From the NCBI GenBank assembly GCA_947627435.1, contig CANQWB010000006.1, positions 1 through 46,596 of the forward strand: 46,596 bases of DNA. Direction: 5' to 3'. The stretch comes from an uncultured Bacilli bacterium (GTDB lineage Bacteria > Bacillota_I > Bacilli_A > RF39 > UBA660). The notes under the pieces were generated by a model. The model was not told where the DNA came from. It searched no databases and saw only the letters and a program-made list of their open reading frames with translations. Shown here piece by piece: positions 21,368-29,566 of this stretch (positions are counted from its first letter, which is position 1; every line of letters starts with the position of its first letter). The position numbers and the translations under genes were made by a program.

Positions 21368-22081
21368 TAATGCAACATTATGATATAACGTTTGGACATC
21401 CTCTACATCATCTAACATGGTAATCAAGCGATTGAATATTTCTAAATCTTCGCCAACTAATGTAATCTTTTCTTTTGGCAACATGGTAATTTCATCCATA
21501 TCGAATTCTACATTTGGAAGTTTACTTTGAATCGCCTCTTTAATAGTATATAGATCTTGTGGATTCCCATATACTACTACTTGATCTTTATCTAACTCAA
21601 TATCTTCTACATCAACACCTGCTTCAATCAAAGCATCCAAAGTTTCCTCTTCAGATAGGCCACTAAAACTTACAATACATAAATTGTCATATTGAAAAGA
21701 TACACTTCCACTCACACCTAATTTGCATTTACATTTATTTAAAACTGCTCTTACACTACTAATAGAACGATTCACATTATCTGTCAAACAATCGACTAAA
21801 ACTGTAGAACCCGCTGGTCCAAATACTTCATAACGTACTTTATCATAAGTTTCATCAACACCACTATTGACCTTATCAATCGCTCTTTTGATAATATCGG
21901 CAGGAACTTGATCTTTTTTTGCTTTTTCCATCAAACGTTTCAGTGGGGCATTTGATAATGGATCTGTTCCACCTTTTTTGGCAACATCGTAAATTTCTTT
22001 CGCATACATAGTATAGATTTTCCCACGTGCTGCTCCCGTTTTTTGAATACTCGCTTTTCTCACTTCATACGCTCTACCCAT
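21365..22081 (-). CDS. YebC/PmpR family protein
   Basis: MGRAYEVRKASIQKTGAARGKIYTMYAKEIY...GGTDPLSNAPLK. Confidence 0.95.
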   Translation of the reverse strand: MGRAYEVRKASIQKTGAARGKIYTMYAKEIYDVAKKGGTDPLSNAPLKRLMEKAKKDQVPADIIKRAIDKVNSGVDETYDKVRYEVFGPAGSTVLVDCLTDNVNRSISSVRAVLNKCKCKLGVSGSVSFQYDNLCIVSFSGLSEEETLDALIEAGVDVEDIELDKDQVVVYGNPQDLYTIKEAIQSKLPNVEFDMDEITMLPKEKITLVGEDLEIFNRLITMLDDVEDVQTLYHNVAL

Positions 22082-22184
22082 ATTGATTCCTCTTTTCTTG
22101 ACTTTCTTATTTTACAATATTTTATCCATTTTGACAACCATTGTTTCCTAGAAACTGCAAAAAAAGAAAAGCAACTTATGTTGC

Positions 22185-22493
22185 TTATCCTAAGAATCCA
22201 GAACATTTTCCACAATCAATGTTACATACTTGGCATTCTTCTGAACAAGAATATTGTGGTGTATAAGTGTGTTTATAGATGTGACGATTGATTGTATGTG
22301 TGTGAATTGGACATACATGTGGTACTTCATGATAGAATTCTCTTTCTTGACATTGTGTAATTGTTGGTTCAATTACTTGTCCTTCCATCATTGGTTGCAT
22401 CATACCCATTTGGTTACCTTGCATCATACCCATTTGTGGTTGTGCAAAACCCATGTTTTGTCTAGATGAACAACAATTTCTGTTTGACATCAT
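22185..22493 (-). CDS. CotD-like spore coat family protein
   Basis: Met/Gln-rich N-terminus plus VPHVCPIHTHTINRHIYKHTYTPQYS and Cys-rich tail. Confidence 0.6.
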   Translation of the reverse strand: MMSNRNCCSSRQNMGFAQPQMGMMQGNQMGMMQPMMEGQVIEPTITQCQEREFYHEVPHVCPIHTHTINRHIYKHTYTPQYSCSEECQVCNIDCGKCSGFLG

Positions 22494-22605
22494 AATTTAT
22501 TCCCCCTTATCTAGTTTATCTTATGAAAAAACATAATCCTTGCATATGGTGTTTGCCTTATAAGAATTCAATTTCATCATAAAAAAGAAATGTGATTCAC
22601 ATTTC

Positions 22606-23913
22606 TTAAAAAGGCATTTTCATCTTACCATTCTTTAACTGTTTCATCATGACCTTCATTTGTTCAAATTGTTTGAGTAAACGATTTACTTCTTCGACAG
22701 ACCTTCCTGATCCTTTTGCGATTCTCATCTTACGAGATGCTTTTATAATCGAAGGATCTTTTCGTTCTTCTTTGGTCATTGACTGAATAATTGCTTCTAG
22801 ATGTGCCATATCTTTTGGATTAATTTGAACTTTATTGAGTCCCAGTTTAGAAGCACCTGGTAACATTTTCAAAATATTCTCTAGAGGTCCTAACTTTTTA
22901 ATTTGATTCAATTGTTCTAAAAAATCTTCTAAATCAAAGTTTCCTTTTTGCATTTTTTTAGCAGCTTTCATCGCTGATTCTTCATCAATCACTTGTTCCG
23001 CTTTTTCGACAATGGACATTAAATCGCCCATACCTAAAATACGAGTTGCCATACGTTCTGGATAAAATTCCTCTAGCCCATCCATTTTTTCACTCACACC
23101 AATAAATTTAATTGGTACATTTGTCAAATGACGAATCGATAAAGCAGCCCCACCCCTAGTATCACCATCTAACTTGGTTAAAATAGCACCTGTCAACTGT
23201 AGTTCTGAATGAAAACCTTCAATGACATGAATAGCATCTTGTCCAGTCATACTATCAATTACAAGCAAAGTTTCTTGAGGATGAATTTCATTATTAATGT
23301 TCTTTAATTCTTGCATTAATTCTTCATCAATATGTAAACGCCCTGCAGTATCAATGAGTACATAATCATAACCATTTTGTTTTGCATACGTAACTGCATT
23401 CTCAGCAATTTGAATAGGATTTCCTTTCCCTTCTTGATAAACAGGAATACCCAGTTCACGACCCAATTGTTCCAATTGATCGATAGCAGCAGGTCTATAA
23501 ACATCACATGCGACTAATAATGGTTTTTTCTTATATTTTTTTCGTAAGTGATTTGCGAGTTTGGCTATCGTAGTCGTCTTACCACTTCCCTGTAACCCTA
23601 CCAACATTAAAGTTGCAGGATTTCCAGTGATATTTAATTCCTGTTTTTCTCCACCTAATAATGCCACTAATTCATCTTTTACAATTTTAACAAACATTTC
23701 ACCGGGTTTTAAAGATTTCGCAACCTCTTCACCCAATGCTTTTTGTTTTACATTTTCAATAAACTCTTTTACTACTTTATAATTCACATCAGCTTCCAAC
23801 AAAGCAAGGCGAATTTCTCTAGTCATTTCGCCAATATTTTCTTCTGTGATTTTTCCATAACCTTTGATTTTACTCATCACATTTTGTAAACGTTCTCCTA
23901 AATTTTCAAGCAT
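22606..23913 (-). CDS. ffh: Signal recognition particle protein Ffh
   Basis: GLQGSGKTTTIAKLA, DTAGRLHID, TKLDGDTRGGAALS, Met-rich C-terminus. Confidence 0.96.
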   Translation of the reverse strand: MLENLGERLQNVMSKIKGYGKITEENIGEMTREIRLALLEADVNYKVVKEFIENVKQKALGEEVAKSLKPGEMFVKIVKDELVALLGGEKQELNITGNPATLMLVGLQGSGKTTTIAKLANHLRKKYKKKPLLVACDVYRPAAIDQLEQLGRELGIPVYQEGKGNPIQIAENAVTYAKQNGYDYVLIDTAGRLHIDEELMQELKNINNEIHPQETLLVIDSMTGQDAIHVIEGFHSELQLTGAILTKLDGDTRGGAALSIRHLTNVPIKFIGVSEKMDGLEEFYPERMATRILGMGDLMSIVEKAEQVIDEESAMKAAKKMQKGNFDLEDFLEQLNQIKKLGPLENILKMLPGASKLGLNKVQINPKDMAHLEAIIQSMTKEERKDPSIIKASRKMRIAKGSGRSVEEVNRLLKQFEQMKVMMKQLKNGKMKMPF

Positions 23914-23993
23914 TTTCTTCACCATTACCATTATATAATAAAATATAAGAAAAAGAAAACATTTTTATGCAAAAGAAAAACCCTATTTCGGGT

Positions 23994-25745
23994 TTATGAT
24001 TGCCATCTTTTCGCTACATCACAGTTACTACTGTATGGTTCTGGAGTAGGCAAATCCATCTTGATAATCATTGGTATATGGAAAGCTTTTCCAAATGCAA
24101 CACAAGTTCCTGGTTGCAAACTTTTTTGTTTTTCTACAATTTCTGCGTTAATATTTGGTAGCATTTTTTGAATATATTCCAAATCTCTAGGATGATTCAT
24201 CTTAAAAATCATGAAATTGGTACACTGTGAAATGACAGTATCAGAAATTTCAACAGGTCGTTGTGAAATTAAATTAAAGACAAGACCATATTTTCTACCT
24301 TCTTTCGCAACACGTTCAAAGATATTATATCCAAGCAAATATCGATCACTATCATTTTGGACATAACGATGTGCTTCTTCTAAGAATATATGGAATGGAA
24401 CAGATGCTCTATCTGGTAATCTCTTAACAAAATTAAATAACATTTTTGTCATGATTTTAGTAATTACTTTAGCAATTGAGTCATCAATATCTTCCAAATT
24501 AAAGTTGACAATTTGAGCACGTGCATTATTGGGGCATGCAACTAAACTAGCTAAATACTGATCCACCGTACAATAAGTAGGATAAGAGAAATATCGAGCA
24601 TTTTCGCCAATAGCAAGAGTATGCAAACGTACTTTTAAGGTAATCGCTTCATTATATAATTTATCATTACGTAAAAGTCCTTCTGATATCAAAGTAAAAC
24701 TTAAAGCACGCTCCATATCTTCTAATGTATAGAACTTGTTACTTGCTGCTTCATATCTATCTAATTTTTCATCTATAAAACTTGCAATATATTCTGTAAC
24801 TAAAATACTTTCTGTAAATTGTCCTTCTTTATCAATGATAAAACAATCTCTAAACTTACGAGTATATCCTACTCCTTGTACAGGAGCTTCTAAATTAAAT
24901 TGCGCAGTGGAACAAGTTGCTAAAATAGAGAAAATATCATCTCTCTTAGCGGGTGATGTTTGACTCGTATATAAAATTGTCATAATAGCTTTGGCAATTA
25001 AATGATTTTTATAACGAATTGCTTGTTCATCTGACTCTGAAAAAATTCTCACTAATTTTAACATTTTTTCAATAATAGTTAATTGTGAATGTGTCTCTGC
25101 AGATAATAATAATGCCAAATCATCTACATCGAGTAACCACAACGGAATATTTAAAATATTACCACCTTGATCGTGAATATTCGTTGTATAGTACTTAAAA
25201 TGATAGTTTGGATTGATTTCATGAATATTCTGAAAGGCATTATGATATTCTCCATAAGCATCAAAGATAAAGAAATTAGAGTGTACTGGTGTAATTCTAG
25301 ATTTTATAAATATATTTTGTAATAGTCTTGCAACACCATAAGACTTTCCACTACCTGTATTTCCAAAAATGGCCATATGATTACTAAAAAGATCATTGAT
25401 ATTCACATAAATTGGATAATTATAAAGTGGAGATAACCCAACATAAAAATTATCTTCACTATCTGTTCCCGATAACAAATTCATTTCTTCTTTTGTAATC
25501 ATGCGTACTTTTGCAGAAAAACTAGGTTTTTGTAATACACCCGATACAAAATGATCAGGATATAACTCTCCTAAAAAGTGAATTTTAATAATATTTTCAC
25601 TGATATCTTCAATCTCTCCAACAATTTTATGATGTTCATCTTCTAATACTACATGATAATTAATCAAATTAGCTGCCACTTGCACACCAGAACTTATTTG
25701 TACATGAGCAATATTATCACTCATATAAATAATTTTGCCTAACAT
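23994..25745 (-). CDS. HerA-like / DUF87 ATP-binding protein
   Basis: FGNTGSGKSYGVARLLQNIF, FIFDAYGEYHNAF, HIFLEEAHRY, ISQRPVEISDTVISQCTNFMIF. Confidence 0.85.
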   Translation of the reverse strand: MLGKIIYMSDNIAHVQISSGVQVAANLINYHVVLEDEHHKIVGEIEDISENIIKIHFLGELYPDHFVSGVLQKPSFSAKVRMITKEEMNLLSGTDSEDNFYVGLSPLYNYPIYVNINDLFSNHMAIFGNTGSGKSYGVARLLQNIFIKSRITPVHSNFFIFDAYGEYHNAFQNIHEINPNYHFKYYTTNIHDQGGNILNIPLWLLDVDDLALLLSAETHSQLTIIEKMLKLVRIFSESDEQAIRYKNHLIAKAIMTILYTSQTSPAKRDDIFSILATCSTAQFNLEAPVQGVGYTRKFRDCFIIDKEGQFTESILVTEYIASFIDEKLDRYEAASNKFYTLEDMERALSFTLISEGLLRNDKLYNEAITLKVRLHTLAIGENARYFSYPTYCTVDQYLASLVACPNNARAQIVNFNLEDIDDSIAKVITKIMTKMLFNFVKRLPDRASVPFHIFLEEAHRYVQNDSDRYLLGYNIFERVAKEGRKYGLVFNLISQRPVEISDTVISQCTNFMIFKMNHPRDLEYIQKMLPNINAEIVEKQKSLQPGTCVAFGKAFHIPMIIKMDLPTPEPYSSNCDVAKRWQS

Positions 25746-25862
25746 AACCTCACCTTTTATTCTATATATCTATTTTACACTACTTTAAATAAAATATCTA
25801 TAAAATTTATGTAGAAAAAATTTAAAAACATATTTTAAATTGAAAACCATAAAAAAGAACTA

Positions 25863-26153
25863 TTAAAGTAGTTCTTCTATTTGAGTGCGTAATGGTTCTT
25901 CTACAGCTACCAGTATTTTTTTTATCTGCTCATTTTTTTCATATAAATGTAAATGTTGCTCATAATTCGCTAATTTTGCTTCTGCATCTTTAATTTGATT
26001 ATGCACTGCATTACGACTAATTCCCATATTTTCCGCAATTTCAGCTAAAGACAAATTAGAAAAATAATAATCTTCAAAATATTGTTGTTGTTTTTCTGTT
26101 AATAATTCTCCATATAAATCATAGAGATTTATGAGTTGAAATCGATTATGCAT
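25863..26153 (-). CDS. UPF0122 / YlxM-like HTH protein
   Basis: LTEKQQQYFEDYYFSNLSLAEIAENMGISRNAVHNQIKDAEAKL; beside ftsY. Confidence 0.85.
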   Translation of the reverse strand: MHNRFQLINLYDLYGELLTEKQQQYFEDYYFSNLSLAEIAENMGISRNAVHNQIKDAEAKLANYEQHLHLYEKNEQIKKILVAVEEPLRTQIEELL

Positions 26154-26433
26154 AAATATATCCATAAGTTGCTACAACCAAAAGTGCAAGTCCTGTTGCA
26201 AAATATAGTATAGTGAATCTTCTTCTATGAAATGTTTGATAGTTATTATATGCCATTGTAAATAATAACAATACTACCATTCCTTGTAAAGCATAATTGA
26301 GTTCATATACAAACAATGTACAAATTGCTAAAATCACAATCGCAATCATAAGTACAAATTGAACAAATAATCCTAATGAATCTATAGATTCTCCACCTAC
26401 TAATTTTTGCATAACTGTTTTTCTTACTTTCAT
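26146..26433 (-). CDS. Small membrane protein between ylxM and ftsY
   Basis: Three to four TM segments; overlaps ftsY stop. Confidence 0.6.
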   Translation of the reverse strand: MKVRKTVMQKLVGGESIDSLGLFVQFVLMIAIVILAICTLFVYELNYALQGMVVLLLFTMAYNNYQTFHRRRFTILYFATGLALLVVATYGYIYA

Positions 26434-27410
26434 TTTTCCACATCCATTTCTTTAAATAGTCCATAAATATATTTTTCAATATCAAATACTCTTAAATCTT
26501 CTTTTTGTTCTCCAAGACCCACATACTTAACAGGAATGCCAACACTATCTTTAATGGCAAGTACAATACCACCTTTGGCAGTTCCATCTAACTTTGTAAG
26601 GACAATTCCCGTTATATTGGTAATTTCTTGAAAACTTTTAGCTTGACTTATTCCATTTTGACCTGTCGTTGCATCTATGACAAGTAATGTCTCATGCGGT
26701 GCATTTGGAATGATTTTTCCAATTACTTTATTAATTTTATCTAGTTCATTCATCAAATTGGTTTTATTTTGAAGTCGACCTGCAGTATCAATAAGTACCA
26801 CATCATAATCTTCCCTTTTTGCTTTTTCTAACCCATCATAGATGACACTGGCAGGATCTGCATCTAATTTATATAAAACATCACAATTGACTCGTTTTCC
26901 CCACTCTATCAATTGTTCTACTGCACCTGCTCGAAAAGTATCTCCAGCAACCAATAACACTTTTTTTTCTTGCAATGCCATTTGATAAGCAAGTTTCCCA
27001 ATGGTCGTTGTTTTTCCAACGCCATTGACACCAACAAATAAAATTACAGTTGGTCCATCTTTATTATAATTAATTTTATTGACAATAATTTGATTTTGAA
27101 CATAAATGATAAACATTTCATCTACGATAATCTCTTTTAAATCAGAAGCATTCAATATATTTTCTTTTTTAACACGATCTTTCAACCGATCTATAAACCG
27201 AATCACGGTATTGACTCCAATATCAGCTTGAATCAAAATATCTTCTAATTCTTCATAATATTCTTCATTAATACGATTATATTTAAGGGTGAGCAAATTC
27301 AGTTTAGAAGTGAATTCTTTTCTTGTTTTTTCTAACCCAATATCATAGCGATTCAGTTCTTCTTTTTCTTCTTTTTGGAACAAATTCTTAAACTTATCGA
27401 ATATTCCCAT
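26430..27410 (-). CDS. ftsY: Signal recognition particle receptor FtsY
   Basis: GVNGVGKTTTIGKLAYQ, GDTFRAGAVEQL, DTAGRLQNKTNLMNEL, TKLDGTAKGG. Confidence 0.96.
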   Translation of the reverse strand: MGIFDKFKNLFQKEEKEELNRYDIGLEKTRKEFTSKLNLLTLKYNRINEEYYEELEDILIQADIGVNTVIRFIDRLKDRVKKENILNASDLKEIIVDEMFIIYVQNQIIVNKINYNKDGPTVILFVGVNGVGKTTTIGKLAYQMALQEKKVLLVAGDTFRAGAVEQLIEWGKRVNCDVLYKLDADPASVIYDGLEKAKREDYDVVLIDTAGRLQNKTNLMNELDKINKVIGKIIPNAPHETLLVIDATTGQNGISQAKSFQEITNITGIVLTKLDGTAKGGIVLAIKDSVGIPVKYVGLGEQKEDLRVFDIEKYIYGLFKEMDVEK

Positions 27411-27701
27411 GATATCACCTAATTCTATTATACACGAATGCCATAAAAAAATCTAATATTTTTATCTCACATCCATTGAATCATCAAAATAGTGTAATTT
27501 TTTTACACTATTTTAATTTCTACTATATATTATTTTTAGCTATATTTTATCCTTATTTTAGAATAAAATATCCATTTTATTCAATATTTTTTATATATAA
27601 AGGCTGCAATAAATATGTTTTTACTATAAATTAAATATAGAAAAATATATTGACAATGCTATATAGTAAACGATATAATATATATGGAAATGAGGGAAAA
27701 T

Positions 27702-28331
27702 ATGAAATCTAACAATATAATATCCGGTGAAAAGTTACAATATATGAATCAAAAATTGGAAAAGGTATTGAAAAATCCTAGTTCAGGAAAAAAACAAATT
27801 GCATTTAATGTACATCCCAATTTAATCAATGACATGGATGAATTAGCCATAACCATATCTAAAATATCAGGAAAACCATACACAAGAAATAGCCTTGTAG
27901 AAGATGCTGTCGAAATATATATTAAAGAAGCAAGGTCATACATTCAAAAACATTATCCAAATGAAGTAGAAAGTAAAAGTCCGCAAGAACATTTTGACCT
28001 TGTCATATATCCTGCAACCGAAGAAGGTTACCATGAAGTTTTTCTTGCTGAAAAAGAATGGTATTATGTTAGAATTCAAAAGGAAAAGGTAAATAAAATT
28101 AAATATATTGCACTTTATGTGAAAAAACCCATTGGATGCATATTAGCGTATGCTAAGGTTAAAAATATTACTTATATTGAATATTATAAAAAATATATAT
28201 TACAGTTAGAAAATATTCAATTTTTAAAAAATCCTGTCAAAATTGGAGAACTTTCATCAGCAGTAGCTAGATCACCAAAATACACTACTTTAGAAAAACT
28301 TTTAAATGCCCACACTTATGCAGATTTATAA
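27702..28331 (+). CDS. Ribbon-helix-helix protein with C-terminal (possibly PUA/EVE-like) domain
   Basis: NVHPNLINDMDELAITISKISGKPYTRNSLVEDAVEIYIKEA; promoter TTGACA-N18-TATAAT makes 27702 (SD GAGGGA) the likely start rather than 27684. Confidence 0.65.
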   Translation: MKSNNIISGEKLQYMNQKLEKVLKNPSSGKKQIAFNVHPNLINDMDELAITISKISGKPYTRNSLVEDAVEIYIKEARSYIQKHYPNEVESKSPQEHFDLVIYPATEEGYHEVFLAEKEWYYVRIQKEKVNKIKYIALYVKKPIGCILAYAKVKNITYIEYYKKYILQLENIQFLKNPVKIGELSSAVARSPKYTTLEKLLNAHTYADL

Positions 28332-28378
28332 TCACTATTTACTCATTTCTAAAAGAGATACTATAAATTTAAGGAAAC

Positions 28379-28438
28379 ATGGAATATTTAATAATATTTG
28401 CCATACTCATTTTATTATTAGAACATCATGAAAAGTAA
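28379..28438 (+). CDS. Candidate type I toxin peptide, 19 aa, hydrophobic
   Basis: Hand-translated MEYLIIFAILILLLEHHEK*; SD AAGGA 3-7 nt upstream; stable 3' hairpins and convergent antisense RNA. Confidence 0.6.
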   Translation: MEYLIIFAILILLLEHHEK

Positions 28439-28517
28439 AAAAGAGAATGTGCCCTAGCCAGCAATCATTCTCATACGAATAGATACTAAATAGTATCTCT
28501 TTTTTGTGGAAAACCAC
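28437..28517 (-). ncRNA. Candidate antisense antitoxin RNA (about 80 nt)
   Basis: TTGACA-N17-TACAAT (complement 28547-28552 / 28524-28529) and terminator GAGAATG-N16-CATTCTC-TTTTTT (28472 to 28437). Confidence 0.6.
28481..28505 (+). terminator. Terminator of the candidate toxin mRNA
   Basis: AGATACTA-AA-TAGTATCT-CTTTTTT. Confidence 0.7.
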
Positions 28518-28654
28518 AATCATATTGTACTTTAATTTTGAATTTTTGTCAAAATATCCATTTAGTTAACAGATGCCATTGTAGCTACGCTTGTACTTTA
28601 GAGACCCACCTTTGTTGGTGTTGCATTATTTATAATTTATAATACGCACTAAAA

Positions 28655-28770
28655 TCTCGTTCCATCTGTATGATATTTCTTTGCAATTTGGTATCCATAT
28701 TTTTAATGTTTCAATATACCAAGTTCCGCCTTAAAAATCGAAATCTTGTGCGTTTTACTCATCAATTCAA
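28655..28770 (-). pseudogene. Degenerate paralogue of the adjacent pilin-like gene C-terminus
   Basis: Minus-strand fragments GGTWYIET and KYGYQIAKKYHTDGTRF match GGTWFVET and KYAYQIAKVYSRNSGMT of 28934-29440, with frame breaks. Confidence 0.55.
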
Positions 28771-28933
28771 TGGTAATCATATTATCTTTATATTTATTCC
28801 ATGAATGCGTAGTATTTAATTTCTCTTGACTCGTTATACTTGTCGATTTCACTGTATGTTGATACAACAAACCATTTTTTTCTTTTCATGTGTTTGAATA
28901 TAGCACATCTAATTTAATTTTGCAAATGATTTA

Positions 28934-29440
28934 TTATGATATCGTTACCCATGCGGTTGCTTTTCCATCATAGAACGAACGCACTTGAATAGTCATTCCA
29001 CTATTACGAGAATAAACTTTGGCAATTTGATATGCATATTTTCCTGTTCCTGTACATCCTGTTTCCACAAACCACGTACCTCCAGGTAAAGATAAACCAC
29101 CTTGCATTACATAAATTCTTTGATGCGTAATAGTACCAGTTGAACAGTTTTCAATTGAAAGAGCCTCATCCAATTGTGCTTGATTAGCAACAGATTGTAG
29201 TTCCACGAAATCTGTATCTTTCTTTTTTAAATCTTCTATTTCACTTTCCATGTTAGCGACACGCTCTAATAATGATTCTAACTCCGAACCATATTGTAAT
29301 GCATTTACCGTATTTACTTTTAATTGATCTAGTACTGTTTTCTTATTTTGTAAATTGTTTAAGATCCCTACTAATAATACGATAAATAATAACAATAATG
29401 TGTATAAGATAGCACTCGTTGCAAACCCTTTCTTCCTCAT
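28934..29440 (-). CDS. Surface/pilin-like protein with KKGFATSAILYTLL N-terminus
   Basis: MRKKGFATSAILYTLLLLFIVLLVGILNNLQNKKTVLDQLK; SD GGAAGGAG before 29440. Confidence 0.6.
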   Translation of the reverse strand: MRKKGFATSAILYTLLLLFIVLLVGILNNLQNKKTVLDQLKVNTVNALQYGSELESLLERVANMESEIEDLKKKDTDFVELQSVANQAQLDEALSIENCSTGTITHQRIYVMQGGLSLPGGTWFVETGCTGTGKYAYQIAKVYSRNSGMTIQVRSFYDGKATAWVTIS

Positions 29441-29461
29441 TCTTTTCACTCCTTCCAATCA

Positions 29462-29560
29462 CAAAAAAAAGAGGGGTAAATTTTACCCCCCCCCGTTTAC
29501 AAATAGCATACATAATATTTTTGTTATTTGAAACTATCTTATGATTTAATTGTCATATCT
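29462..29560 (-). promoter_or_regulatory. Poly-G structured leader, copy 2
   Basis: Minus strand AAATCATAAGATAGTTTCAAATA...TATTTGTAAAC-G9-TAAAATTTACCCCTCTTTTTTTT; GGGGTAAA/TTTACCCC terminator. Confidence 0.65.
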
Positions 29561-29566
29561 ATATTA

